A stretch of DNA of 64,000 nucleotides, from NCBI RefSeq assembly GCF_007997385.1, contig NZ_VOSC01000019.1, forward strand, positions 203,864-267,863, in the 5' to 3' direction. The stretch is from Seonamhaeicola algicola (GTDB taxonomy: Bacteria; Bacteroidota; Bacteroidia; Flavobacteriales; Flavobacteriaceae). Position numbers and translations under genes: made by a program. Every line of letters starts with the position of its first letter. The first letter of the stretch is position 1. This document shows, in pieces, positions 53,038 to 61,689 of the stretch. The notes under the pieces are model-generated. The model ran no database searches. It saw only the letters and a list, made by a program, of their open reading frames with translations, and was not told where the DNA came from.

Positions 53038-53622
53038 TTATTCTAATAACTTATTAATAATGGCATATTGTAGCAAAACTATGGTGCGTGTGTCAACTAT
53101 TTGGCCATTGTGTAACTTATCTATAGCTTCATTAAAGGGCATTTCTAGCACTTCAATATCTTCATGTTCATTAGCTACGCCTCCACCATTATTTACCTTC
53201 ATATCATCAGTATATTCACCTACAAAAAAATGCATTTTTTCGGTCATTACACCCGGTGATGAGTAAGCTTCATAAACTTTTTCAATACTTTTTAAACGGT
53301 AGCCTGTTTCTTCTTCGGTTTCTCTAATAATACAGGCTTCTGGGTTATCTTTATCTAACATGCCTGCAGCAATTTCAACCAAAAAGCCATCTTCATTGTC
53401 ATTTAAATATGTAGGCATTCTAAATTGTTTTGTTAAAATTACGGTGCGCTTTTTTTTGTTATATAGAAGAATGCCAGCACCATCACCTCTATCATACACC
53501 TCACGCATGGTATTAACCCAGCGTCCGTTTTTCATCAAATAATCAAACGTTACTTTGTTAAGAATATAATAATTATCTGAAAGTAGCGTTTTTTTTATGT
53601 TTTTTATGTATTCTTTAGGCAT
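53038..53622 (-). CDS. Nudix hydrolase (GDP-mannose/ADP-ribose pyrophosphatase-like)
   Basis: I start it at the ATG at 53622 (MPKEYIKNIKKTLLSDNYY), which overlaps the AAA stop by 8 bases; 194 aa. The Nudix box is complete: GMLDKDNPEACIIRETEEETGY. REVYDRGDGAGILLYNKKKRTVILTKQFRMP precedes it and EHEDIEVLEM follows, as in NudK/ADP-ribose pyrophosphatase relatives, which split nucleoside diphosphate sugars. The surrounding gene order makes it part of the AAA operon rather than an insertion. The actual substrate is unknown. Confidence 0.9.
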   Translation of the reverse strand: MPKEYIKNIKKTLLSDNYYILNKVTFDYLMKNGRWVNTMREVYDRGDGAGILLYNKKKRTVILTKQFRMPTYLNDNEDGFLVEIAAGMLDKDNPEACIIRETEEETGYRLKSIEKVYEAYSSPGVMTEKMHFFVGEYTDDMKVNNGGGVANEHEDIEVLEMPFNEAIDKLHNGQIVDTRTIVLLQYAIINKLLE

Positions 53623-55576
53623 TGTCAAAAGTTTTACGGGCTTCCATTTCAATATTTAATTGGTTTACTCTAGCATCAACTTTTCGTTTAAAATCGGTAT
53701 CAGCAATAGTGGCCACATTATCTAAATAACGTACTACTTCTTGACGACGAATTTCAGAAAAGTTTAAACCTTTCATGTTACTACGCATTAATTCTTGTAG
53801 CATGTTAAATTTAGTATCATAATCTTGTTTGAAATAAATTTCAGGATTTGTAAACCAGTCTTCTTCTAAATCAAAATCGGTTAAACGCAATGAAATGGCG
53901 CTTTGAATGTTTCTAACATCACGCGATGAAAAGAACGGAAATTCATCTTGCATAGCTTTATACAAGTTTGCAAAAAACAAATGCTGATTGGTTTTAAATT
54001 GTTTCTCTACCGCATCATAAATAGCATGAACACGGGCTTCAGTTGGTTTTTCAACATGACTTAAAATTTCACCCATATTTTTAGCCAAGCCTTGATTTTG
54101 TAAATAGCTGTAATTTTCAGGCCCTTGCATGTTTACAAAATTAGGCATGGTATCATCTAATTTACGCCACCACAGGTGATCTTGATCTAAAAAATCATGC
54201 TCAGTACGTGCGCCATCAATTTTAAAACGCCCTTGTACACGCGAAATTACTGCTTTATCAAGCATTTCGGGTAAATTGGTAAACAACCCAATAGAACTGT
54301 TACCATAGTTTACTGCGTAAGCACCTTCAGTGTAACGTAAAAATACACCAATAACTTCTTTTACACCTGCTGATACGCCTTGTGCTGTACGTTCTTGTAA
54401 GTTATTTTCAGCATCATCAATAGGTGCAAAAATTAACTTTGAAGGGTCTTGCATTGGTTTCATCCATTCTACCATTTTTTCGGCAGAACCGCCCTGAAAT
54501 GTGCTAATTAGCGTATCGGGCATGGGATGAAATAGAAACGGAATGTCTAATGCATCACAATGTTCTTTTAATCTGGTTGCAATGGCTGCAATAAGCATGC
54601 TTTTTCCAGTACCGGGAATTCCATAGCCCATAAACACAGGCATAAAACCACCTAATTCTTGAAATGGGTTTTTCTTTACTGAAAAATCATAACTTAACAT
54701 GCGTTCGGTTAAGCGGCGGGCAAAGTGTTTAGCATCACGGTTACCTACAATTTGTTCAAACTTAATTTTATTGAATTCTACGCTTTTTGCAGTGCCAGAA
54801 AACACATTGCTCCAGCCTGCTACAGCAAATTCACTGTTTTCTAGTTTATATGTTCTGTCTTCAATGGTTTCAGTGTATTCTAAACTATTTTTACGAAGCT
54901 GAATTTCATCAATTAAAGCTTCAAAATACACCACCGTAAAATCTATAACATCTTTATCAGATTTAATAATATCTGGATGGCCCAAATACTTATCAAAGTA
55001 AAATAAGGCACATGATATACCTTTTATAGGCGATAGTAATGATACTTCAGGAATGCCCGCAAACTTCTGTTTCATAACACTTAAATCATCTGAAGCATGT
55101 GGTTTTAAATCGTGCAAAATTTTATAGGATGTTGCAAACAACATAAATGCTGTTGCGGTGTGCATTTTACTTTCAAACTCACGTTTTCCTGTAGCATCTA
55201 AAGCCGATTTGTTTTGGTTTAAACTTGTTAAGCCTGAAGCGTCATAATAACTATCTTTAATCCAAATACCCAACGTTAAGCCTTCTTGCACTACAAATAG
55301 TGTTTGGTTTAAATACACCGGTATTGCTACAGAATCTGGTAATAAACGCTTTTTTAAAGCTAAAATAGTTTTTGATACTGATGTTATTTCAGTGGTGCTT
55401 GTTCCATTATTAGCACGTGATAAATAGAGTAAAATAGATTCATCTTTGTTGTTTTTATCTCTACTTTTTGCTTTAGCACCTTGCTCCCATTGTATGCTTT
55501 TTATGTATGAGGTTGCTTCATCACGAAGCATATCTAATTCAGTTTGTTTTATAGGAAATGTTGAGTTGTGTTCCAT
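53615..55576 (-). CDS. AAA family ATPase, classic clade
   Basis: The 653-aa protein has an N-terminal region of about 300 residues without a recognised domain and a central AAA module: Walker A GIPGTGKS (residues 319-326), pore-loop-like STFQGGSAEKMVEW, Walker B LIFAPIDDAE (Asp387-Asp388, where Glu is usual), sensor 1 LFTNLPEMLD (Asn434) and arginine-finger region SRVQGRF (Arg446/450). It resembles Vps4/FtsH-type ATPases, which remodel proteins as rings. The C-terminal 200 residues are helical (FSEIRRQEVVRYLDNVATIADTDFKRK). Its gene is the third in the operon, overlapping Nudix by 8 bases. A remodelling role acting on the coiled-coil protein encoded first in the operon is my inference. Confidence 0.88.
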   Translation of the reverse strand: MEHNSTFPIKQTELDMLRDEATSYIKSIQWEQGAKAKSRDKNNKDESILLYLSRANNGTSTTEITSVSKTILALKKRLLPDSVAIPVYLNQTLFVVQEGLTLGIWIKDSYYDASGLTSLNQNKSALDATGKREFESKMHTATAFMLFATSYKILHDLKPHASDDLSVMKQKFAGIPEVSLLSPIKGISCALFYFDKYLGHPDIIKSDKDVIDFTVVYFEALIDEIQLRKNSLEYTETIEDRTYKLENSEFAVAGWSNVFSGTAKSVEFNKIKFEQIVGNRDAKHFARRLTERMLSYDFSVKKNPFQELGGFMPVFMGYGIPGTGKSMLIAAIATRLKEHCDALDIPFLFHPMPDTLISTFQGGSAEKMVEWMKPMQDPSKLIFAPIDDAENNLQERTAQGVSAGVKEVIGVFLRYTEGAYAVNYGNSSIGLFTNLPEMLDKAVISRVQGRFKIDGARTEHDFLDQDHLWWRKLDDTMPNFVNMQGPENYSYLQNQGLAKNMGEILSHVEKPTEARVHAIYDAVEKQFKTNQHLFFANLYKAMQDEFPFFSSRDVRNIQSAISLRLTDFDLEEDWFTNPEIYFKQDYDTKFNMLQELMRSNMKGLNFSEIRRQEVVRYLDNVATIADTDFKRKVDARVNQLNIEMEARKTFDNA

Positions 55577-55656
55577 TTTTTTTAGTAAAAAGTTATTGGT
55601 TGAGAGGTTAAAAGTGTAATGACTCTATTTTAAAATATAATGCTTAATAGACTTAA

Positions 55657-56724
55657 CTAATTTTTAACTTTTTCAATCTTCAAATCTGCCATTTCAATTG
55701 GCGGAATAGCTAATTTGTTCATTAATTCTGGTGTTTTATTATAGAATAGTTGAATAATTCTGTGTGGTGCAAATACATATTTTTGTTTAAAAACGTTATC
55801 CCAACGTTGTAATATTTGTTTATTAAAAAAGCTGCCTTCTTTAAATTCACTTTTTGATGTTACTTCGTCTATTTTTAATGATAAAGCATAAGATTCTAAA
55901 GGGATTTCTTTTTTACTTAAGCCCTCTAAAATTGTGTGAGTTAAATTATTTTCATCTTTAGCAAACATATTATGAAGTGGTCCTAAATCTATGCGTTTTA
56001 TAAGTTTAGGTGATATTTTTTCTAATTTTCTATCAATACCATAAGCCATAGTGTCTAGGTTCATTTTTCTATCTGCACTATGTTTTAAAACTTCATAAAT
56101 TTCGTTTTTATAATCGTTTATTCTATTGCCTTCATAATTAAAGTACATAAAACATACAAAAGGCCTGTTAGTAGCTACATCGTAAAAACTCCAACTGGTT
56201 AATAAACTGGCAGGAGCATCTTTAGGTGCGCTTACAATTTTACCTTGTACAAACCGGTTAAATATAAATTGTTTATTAACTGATGTGTAGTACACAATTG
56301 ATGCTGCTTGAAAAAGTTTACTGCGCTGTATAGGTTCTTTTTTGCGCATAAGTGTATCTAAAAACTCGTTTTGTAGTACTGTTATTGGTGTTAGTTTTTG
56401 CAAATATTCGTTACGCAATTCTAAATCATTAAACAGGTACCTAAACTCTAAGTAATTAGGAAAACCAGATTCGGTTAAATCAACCTTCATGTTATCTTCT
56501 TCATCATACATGTATTTTACGCGCATAGCTTCTACTGAATACAATAACAAATCACAGTATTGTTTAAACATGTTTATTTCTTGTGAATTGATAAGTTTAT
56601 GGCGCTGTATGGCAACTATGAGTTCTTTGAATACAAAATCTACCATTTTATGGTAAAATATGTAATGTTCTTTAGAGTCTAAAGTTGCGGAATCTAATGG
56701 TGTTGTAATGTGGTTGATTGACAT
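55657..56724 (-). CDS. Unknown soluble protein of the AAA operon
   Basis: The 355-aa product is soluble, helical and without a known motif. It starts MSINHITTPLDSATLDSKEHYIFYHKMVDFVF and ends LAIPPIEMADLKIEKVKN. Features include a Leu-rich helical N-terminal third (KLINSQEINMFKQYCDLLLYSVEAMRVKYMYDEEDNM) and TSWSFYDVATNRPFVCFMYFNYEGNR mid-protein. It lies 80 bases before the AAA gene and 168 bases after the coiled-coil gene, with a structured repeat in that gap. Function unknown; likely an adaptor in the same machinery. Confidence 0.7.
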   Translation of the reverse strand: MSINHITTPLDSATLDSKEHYIFYHKMVDFVFKELIVAIQRHKLINSQEINMFKQYCDLLLYSVEAMRVKYMYDEEDNMKVDLTESGFPNYLEFRYLFNDLELRNEYLQKLTPITVLQNEFLDTLMRKKEPIQRSKLFQAASIVYYTSVNKQFIFNRFVQGKIVSAPKDAPASLLTSWSFYDVATNRPFVCFMYFNYEGNRINDYKNEIYEVLKHSADRKMNLDTMAYGIDRKLEKISPKLIKRIDLGPLHNMFAKDENNLTHTILEGLSKKEIPLESYALSLKIDEVTSKSEFKEGSFFNKQILQRWDNVFKQKYVFAPHRIIQLFYNKTPELMNKLAIPPIEMADLKIEKVKN

Positions 56725-56796
56725 TTTTTAATATTGAGTGTACAATTGCGAAGGGCAGAAAATACATTGTGATTTTTGCTTTTGTTAGCAAATAGG

Positions 56797-56884
56797 TGCG
56801 TTAAGGATTGTAGTGGAAAGCCCACAGCGAAGCGAGGACTTGCAACGAAAAGCCTGACCCCGATTTTTCATCGGGGTAACGCCC
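56797..56884. ncRNA. Structured repeat element, three-way-junction-like
   Basis: The outer pairing GCGTTA (56799-56804) with TAACGC (56877-56882) encloses two stems: TTGTAGT with ACTTGCAA (56808-56845 region) and the hairpin ACCCCGAT-TTTTC-ATCGGGGT (56858-56878). Two similar loop texts occur: GGATTGTAGTGGAAAGCCC and GGACTTGCAACGAAAAGCC. I recall near-identical text as a dispersed element in many flavobacterial genomes. It sits in an operon gap, so it may be an RNA element, a processing or termination signal, or a DNA repeat; orientation is not certain. Confidence 0.5.
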
Positions 56885-56892
56885 TTTATGTT

Positions 56893-58233
56893 TTAAGACA
56901 ACAAATCATCTTCAGTTGTTGATGGTTTTGGGTTGCCTTCTGGGGCACCATCATTGGCTGGTTTGTTAGCATCTGCTTTATAATATTCTTCAAAAATTTC
57001 TTTCATGTCTATACCATAACGCTCTGCAAAATTCTTTTGTATATCTACGTCTTTTTCACGAATTTCTTGTAAGGCTTCGGCATAACTGCTGTAAACACCT
57101 TGCATTACTTTTTCGTGTACCGGAATGTTGTCCATCATATCTTGACGTGCTCTGGCACTTGCGGTATGCATTGCTGCTAGGGTTTCGCCAATATGCTCAT
57201 CGGTTTTTACACCTAAATGCTCTAAAATTGCTGCAAATTCTTGGTCTGTTCGTGCTTTTAATGCTACTACGTAACCATCATAATATTTTAAACGCTCTTC
57301 GGTATCACTCTTTAATTTAGCGCGGTGTGTTTGCAAGTTGCTGCGTAATGATGTTAGTACTTTTATTGTTAAGTTATGTTTATGTACAAAGCTATCTTTA
57401 CTGGCAGCTAAAGTTGTGTAGGCATTTTTTAAACCTTCTAATTCTTCTACTTTTTGCTCTAAAGTGGTTACTTTACCAATGGCCTCGGCATACTCGGTAG
57501 ATTGTTTATCGGCTATATCTTCTAAAGCTTGTCTTGCTTGTTTAAGCAGGGCGTATTGCGCTTCTAGTTTGGCTTCAACTTCTTTCTTTTTTTCTAAGGC
57601 TTTGGTATGGTTTTTAGTGGCCTCAACAATGGCGTCTTGTAACTTATCTTCTACCTCTTTTATTTCAACCTCACGGTTTTTAAGGCGTGTTACTGCTGCT
57701 TGACTTTTATATGAAAGTTCACTTAACAGTGTTTGTACATCGGCACTTTCAATACGAGCTTGAAACATGGCTTTGGCTTTATTATCGGCGGCAGCTCTAG
57801 TTTTTTCGGCTGCTTTAAGAGCTTCTTGTGCTTTTTTTATTTTGCTTTTACGGCCCCAAAGGTTATTCCACCATGTGTCTGGTTTGTTTTCTGCATCTTC
57901 AAGTTCAACTTTAGCGCGTTCTAAGGCTTTTTGTGCATCATCAATTACTTTTTGCTCGGTGGCGTTTAATGATGAGAATTTTTCAAAAAGAATACCAACT
58001 TCGTCTTGATAATCGGTTAAGTCTTTAATAGCATCTAAAAGTGTGGTTCTGTCTTTTTCGGCCATATTAACCACATCATCTAAAGTGGCATTTAATATTT
58101 TTTGACGTACTTCGGGGTCATCTTCTTGTGCTAATTTAGATTTCATAGTGTCAATGGCTTTTCCCCAATTAACATCTACTTTTTCTGTTTTCTCATTTGA
58201 GTTGGTTTCTAATAAATCAAAATCATCAGACAT
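56893..58233 (-). CDS. Long coiled-coil protein of the AAA operon
   Basis: The 446-aa protein is almost entirely alpha-helical, with heptad-rich segments at about residues 78-155 and 185-290 (EKKKEVEAKLEAQYALLKQARQALE) and an acidic tail ending in EDDLLS. It has no signal peptide or membrane helix. Similarity is only general: PspA/IM30-, TelA- or ESCRT-III-like coiled coils have the same character, but I see no diagnostic motif. It is the first gene of the operon, after a 328-base gap that must hold the promoter. I infer that it is the polymerising or scaffold part acted on by the AAA ATPase. Confidence 0.75.
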   Translation of the reverse strand: MSDDFDLLETNSNEKTEKVDVNWGKAIDTMKSKLAQEDDPEVRQKILNATLDDVVNMAEKDRTTLLDAIKDLTDYQDEVGILFEKFSSLNATEQKVIDDAQKALERAKVELEDAENKPDTWWNNLWGRKSKIKKAQEALKAAEKTRAAADNKAKAMFQARIESADVQTLLSELSYKSQAAVTRLKNREVEIKEVEDKLQDAIVEATKNHTKALEKKKEVEAKLEAQYALLKQARQALEDIADKQSTEYAEAIGKVTTLEQKVEELEGLKNAYTTLAASKDSFVHKHNLTIKVLTSLRSNLQTHRAKLKSDTEERLKYYDGYVVALKARTDQEFAAILEHLGVKTDEHIGETLAAMHTASARARQDMMDNIPVHEKVMQGVYSSYAEALQEIREKDVDIQKNFAERYGIDMKEIFEEYYKADANKPANDGAPEGNPKPSTTEDDLLS

Positions 58234-58561
58234 GGTAAGTTTTCTGTATTAAGTTGAACAATTTTATAGTTAAGCAATTTCGTTAAAAAAGATGACTTTT
58301 AAAACAGTTATTGTGCTAATAATAAGTACAATTTATTATTAAAATGTTACAATAATATTATGTTTTCGATGAAATGCACAATAAAACACGTAAGATTTTT
58401 TTCTGTTAATAAGTAAGCTAATATAGGTTAAATAAAGTGGTTTTATAAAGATGTTTTTTCTTATATTAACAATAATATGTTCATATTCTTTTCATTATTA
58501 ATGCTTTAGTTGATTTTTTTATTAGTATATTTGATAAGTTGAACCTATTTATACCCTAACA
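58234..58561. other. Intergenic region upstream of the AAA operon
   Basis: This 328-base A/T-rich stretch between divergent genes holds no gene that I can support. TATATTTG at 58526-58533 is a plus-strand -7 box for the small gene at 58562. No exact minus-strand TAnnTTTG box was found for the coiled-coil gene, so its promoter may differ or be regulated by another sigma factor. Confidence 0.5.
58526..58533 (+). promoter_or_regulatory. -7 promoter box of the 79-aa gene
   Basis: TATATTTG matches TAnnTTTG and lies 28 bases before the start at 58562. Confidence 0.55.
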
Positions 58562-58801
58562 ATGCTATTTTTAAAAATCCCTTTCTATCTCTCCCTAACT
58601 GGTTTACTAATTAGCCAAAGTGCTATTTTGACGGTACTTATTATTGTTGTTGTATTTTTTAGTGTGCTTCTTTTACTTGGTATCAGAAAATCGCATTTAT
58701 TACAAAAAGAAAACGAACGTTTAGACAAAATAAGCGAAGAAATGGCAAAAAAGAGTGAAAAGAAATATAATGATTTCACTGAAGGACACATGTACCAATA
58801 A
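58562..58801 (+). CDS. Small membrane protein with charged tail
   Basis: The 79-aa product has two hydrophobic segments (residues 2-20 and 22-42) and a charged helical C-terminus (KENERLDKISEEMAKKSEKKYND). It is preceded by a good -7 box and followed by a perfect terminator, which supports a real gene. Function unknown. Confidence 0.7.
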   Translation: MLFLKIPFYLSLTGLLISQSAILTVLIIVVVFFSVLLLLGIRKSHLLQKENERLDKISEEMAKKSEKKYNDFTEGHMYQ

Positions 58802-58845
58802 CGTGCATGTTATGATAACTTAACTAATAGCAACGTATAAAAATT

Positions 58846-58878
58846 AAAAAAGCTCACTTAAATTAAGTGAGCTTTTTT
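58846..58878. terminator. Bidirectional hairpin terminator
   Basis: AAAAAAGCTCACTTAA and TTAAGTGAGCTTTTTT form a perfect 16-base-pair stem with a one-base loop, between the 79-aa gene and ettA. Confidence 0.95.
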
Positions 58879-58901
58879 GTAAAACTATATTTATCTTGAT
58901 A

Positions 58902-60593
58902 TTATCTTACTAGTTTTTTGTATTTAATTCGTTTTGGCATGATATCGCCACCTAAGCGTTTCTTTTTATTTTCTTCGTAATCTGAAAAACTACCTTCAAA
59001 GAAATACACTTGGCTATCGCCTTCAAAAGCTAATATGTGTGTACAAATTCTATCTAAAAACCAGCGGTCGTGACTAATTACTACGGCACATCCTGCAAAG
59101 TTTTCTAAACCTTCTTCTAGAGCACGTAATGTATTAACATCTAAATCGTTTGTTGGCTCATCAAGTAACAAAACGTTACCTTCTTCTTTTAATGTCATTG
59201 CTAAATGTAAACGGTTACGCTCACCACCTGAAAGTAACTTAACCTTTTTGTTTTGCTCGCTTCCTGAGAAATTAAATCGGCTTAAATAGGCTCTAGAATT
59301 AACTTGACGCCCACCCATCATAACCAGTTCTTGCTCATCACTAAAGTTTTGCCATATGGTTTTTTCAGGATCTATGTTAGAGTGACTTTGGTCTACGTAA
59401 GCAATTTTAGCAGTTTCGCCTACCTCAAATGCACCTTTGTCTGGTGTTTCTTCACCCATAATCATTCTAAAAATGGTTGTTTTACCAGCGCCATTTGGCC
59501 CAATAATACCAACAATTCCTGCTTGGGGTAAGTTAAAGTTTAAATCTTCATATAGTAATTTATCACCATAGCCTTTGCTTACACCTTTGGCTTCAATTAC
59601 ATTTGTTCCTAAACGCGGCCCGTTTGGAATGTAAATTTCAAGTTTTTCGTCAAGTTGTTTTTGGTCTTGACTCATTAATTTATCGTAATTTTTTAAACGA
59701 GCCTTTTGTTTGGTTTGGCGTCCTTTTGCACCTTGCCTTACCCATTCTAACTCACGTTCAAGTGTTTTTTGACGTTTTGAAGCACTTTTGTTTTCTTGTG
59801 CTAATCGTTTTGATTTTTGATCTAACCACGAAGAGTAATTTCCTTTCCAAGGTATACCCTCACCTCTATCTAACTCTAAAATCCAACCTGCAATGTTATC
59901 TAAAAAATAACGGTCGTGAGTAACAGCAATAACAGTACCTTTATATTGTGCTAAGTGGTGTTCTAGCCAATGTACAGATTCTGCATCTAAATGGTTGGTA
60001 GGCTCATCTAAAAGCAACACATCAGGTTCTTGTAACAACAATCTGCAAAGTGCTACTCTACGGCGCTCACCTCCAGAAAGTACACCAATTTTTTTATCGC
60101 CCTCAGGTGTTCTTAAGGCATCCATGGCTATTTCTAATTTGGTATCTAGTTCCCAAGCATTAGCAGCATCAATTTGATCTTGAAGTTCAGCCTGACGGTT
60201 CATTAGTTTTTCCATTTTATCGGGGTTACTATACACCTCTTCTAAACCAAACATATCGTTTATTTTGTTATACTCATCAAGTATAGCAACAGTTGCTGCA
60301 GCACCTTCTTTTACAACTTCTAAAACGGATTTATTTTCATCTAACTGTGGCTCTTGCTCTAAATACCCTACAGAATAATCTTGAGAAAAAACCACATCAC
60401 CTTGATAATTTTTATCTACACCTGCTATAATTTTTAGTAAAGTAGATTTACCCGACCCATTTAAACCTAAAATACCAATTTTAGCACCATAGAAAAAACT
60501 TAAATATATATTTTTAAGCACTGGTGTATTTGCACTTTGAAATGTTTTAGTTACACCAGACATTGAGAAAATTACTTTCTTATCGTCACTCAT
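58902..60593 (-). CDS. ettA: Energy-dependent translational throttle protein EttA (ABC-F)
   Basis: The 563-aa ABC-F protein has two ABC modules without membrane domains: Walker A GLNGSGKST and GPNGAGKT, signatures LSGGERRRVALCRLLLQEPDVLLLDEPTNHLDAES and LLSGGERNRLHLAMTL. WLDQKSKRLAQENKSASKRQKTLERELEWVRQGAKGRQTK is the linker/arm typical of EttA, and GEGIPWKGNYSSWLDQK matches the family. EttA binds the ribosomal exit site and gates translation by ATP level. Single-gene unit or with the small membrane gene downstream of 60852. Confidence 0.96.
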   Translation of the reverse strand: MSDDKKVIFSMSGVTKTFQSANTPVLKNIYLSFFYGAKIGILGLNGSGKSTLLKIIAGVDKNYQGDVVFSQDYSVGYLEQEPQLDENKSVLEVVKEGAAATVAILDEYNKINDMFGLEEVYSNPDKMEKLMNRQAELQDQIDAANAWELDTKLEIAMDALRTPEGDKKIGVLSGGERRRVALCRLLLQEPDVLLLDEPTNHLDAESVHWLEHHLAQYKGTVIAVTHDRYFLDNIAGWILELDRGEGIPWKGNYSSWLDQKSKRLAQENKSASKRQKTLERELEWVRQGAKGRQTKQKARLKNYDKLMSQDQKQLDEKLEIYIPNGPRLGTNVIEAKGVSKGYGDKLLYEDLNFNLPQAGIVGIIGPNGAGKTTIFRMIMGEETPDKGAFEVGETAKIAYVDQSHSNIDPEKTIWQNFSDEQELVMMGGRQVNSRAYLSRFNFSGSEQNKKVKLLSGGERNRLHLAMTLKEEGNVLLLDEPTNDLDVNTLRALEEGLENFAGCAVVISHDRWFLDRICTHILAFEGDSQVYFFEGSFSDYEENKKKRLGGDIMPKRIKYKKLVR

Positions 60594-60669
60594 TTTTTTA
60601 TTATTAGTTGCTAGTTTTTGTTTTTTATTTATTGTAATAAGAGAAAATAAAGTTATAAAAAACTATGTT

Positions 60670-60852
60670 TTATACTCTGCCTTTTAATGCGTTAAATACC
60701 CATGCAATTGCAAAAAAGCCAACACCAACAGCTGCAAAGCCATAACCTGCTACTTCTTGGTATTTAAAAGCGCCTAATGCAATTAGTGCTAAACCTACAA
60801 AAATCATAATCCACGTTGCCCATGCTAACACGGTATTTTTATTCATTGCCAT
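60670..60852 (-). CDS. CAL67264-like small membrane protein
   Basis: The 60-aa product has two membrane helices (residues 8-28 and 36-56) with the pattern NKNTVLAWATWIMIFVGLALIALGAF and GFAAVGVGFFAIAWVFNALKG. I recognise it as the short Flavobacteriaceae family named after CAL67264; it often lies next to ettA. It is 76 bases upstream of ettA on the same strand and may be co-transcribed. Function unknown. Confidence 0.8.
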   Translation of the reverse strand: MAMNKNTVLAWATWIMIFVGLALIALGAFKYQEVAGYGFAAVGVGFFAIAWVFNALKGRV

Positions 60853-60906
60853 AATAATTTAATTGTATTTAATTTAGAATAGCAAATATCGGATTTTTAA
60901 ACAAAA

Positions 60907-60932
60907 AAAGCATTCAAAAATTTGAATGCTTT
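60907..60932 (-). terminator. Terminator of the pirin operon
   Basis: AAAGCATTCAAA and TTTGAATGCTTT form a 12-base-pair stem with a two-base loop; an A run on the plus strand gives the U tract on the minus strand. Confidence 0.88.
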
Positions 60933-60953
60933 AGCTATTAATTGTTTTTAATG

Positions 60954-61679
60954 TTATAAAGAAATCATTGGAACCTCAATAAACAATACCTCAGAATCAT
61001 TTAAAGCATTGATTGTAAATTTATTAGTATCTGTAACACCAAGCGCATCTCTACTGTTTATTGTGGTGTTATTTAACTCAATTTCACCCGAAATATTCAT
61101 AATATAAACACCATGTGTATCACTTTTTAAATTATAAGTAAAGGGCGTGTTTTTCGCTAAAGTTATACGTGATAATTTTGCATCTTGATGAATTTTTAAG
61201 CTTTCAGTATCTGTATCATTAAACGATGTTACAAGCGTTTGAAGTTTTCCTTGTCTGTCTTCTGGTTTAAACGTTTTTTGATCGTAACGCGGCGCTACTC
61301 CTTGTTTATCAGGAATTATCCATATTTGAAACAAACTCAAATATTCATCATTAGACCCGTTTATTTCAGAATGTTGCACACCCGTACCCGCACTCATAAC
61401 TTGCACTTCATTAGGTACAACAGGTATCCATTCATCTCCCATATTATCACGGTGTTTCAACACGCCTTTTAACGGTATGGTAATAATCTCCATATCATTG
61501 TGCGGATGTGTACCAAAACCCATTTTAGGAGCAATAACATCGTCATTTAAAACGCGTAAAGCACCAAAATTTATACGCTCTGGATTAAACCAACCTGCAA
61601 AACTGAATGAATGATTGGCTTGCAACCAACCATGATTTGCAAACCCTCTAGTGTCTGCTTTGTGTAATATAGTTTTCAT
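60954..61679 (-). CDS. Pirin family protein
   Basis: The 241-aa bicupin protein shows the pirin metal site GTHPHNDMEIITIPLKGVLKHRDNMG and VMSAGTGVQHSEINGS, as in YhhW-type quercetin dioxygenases. It starts HKADTRGFANHGWLQANHSFSFAGWFNPERINFGALRVLNDDV. Its physiological substrate is unknown. It is third in an operon with a reductase and MarR gene, a grouping that suggests response to aromatic or electrophilic compounds. Confidence 0.93.
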   Translation of the reverse strand: MKTILHKADTRGFANHGWLQANHSFSFAGWFNPERINFGALRVLNDDVIAPKMGFGTHPHNDMEIITIPLKGVLKHRDNMGDEWIPVVPNEVQVMSAGTGVQHSEINGSNDEYLSLFQIWIIPDKQGVAPRYDQKTFKPEDRQGKLQTLVTSFNDTDTESLKIHQDAKLSRITLAKNTPFTYNLKSDTHGVYIMNISGEIELNNTTINSRDALGVTDTNKFTINALNDSEVLFIEVPMISL

Positions 61680-61689
61680 AGCTTATGTA

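Noticed and set aside
53038-53652. Nudix gene as an unrelated insertion in the AAA operon
   Set aside because: Its start overlaps the AAA stop by 8 bases and there are no flanking repeats or terminators; it belongs to the operon.
57464-58009. Cys/Phe/Ser-rich frames on the plus strand opposite the coiled-coil gene
   Set aside because: They mirror the Ala/Glu/Lys-rich coiled-coil codons and have no start signals; shadows of the real gene.
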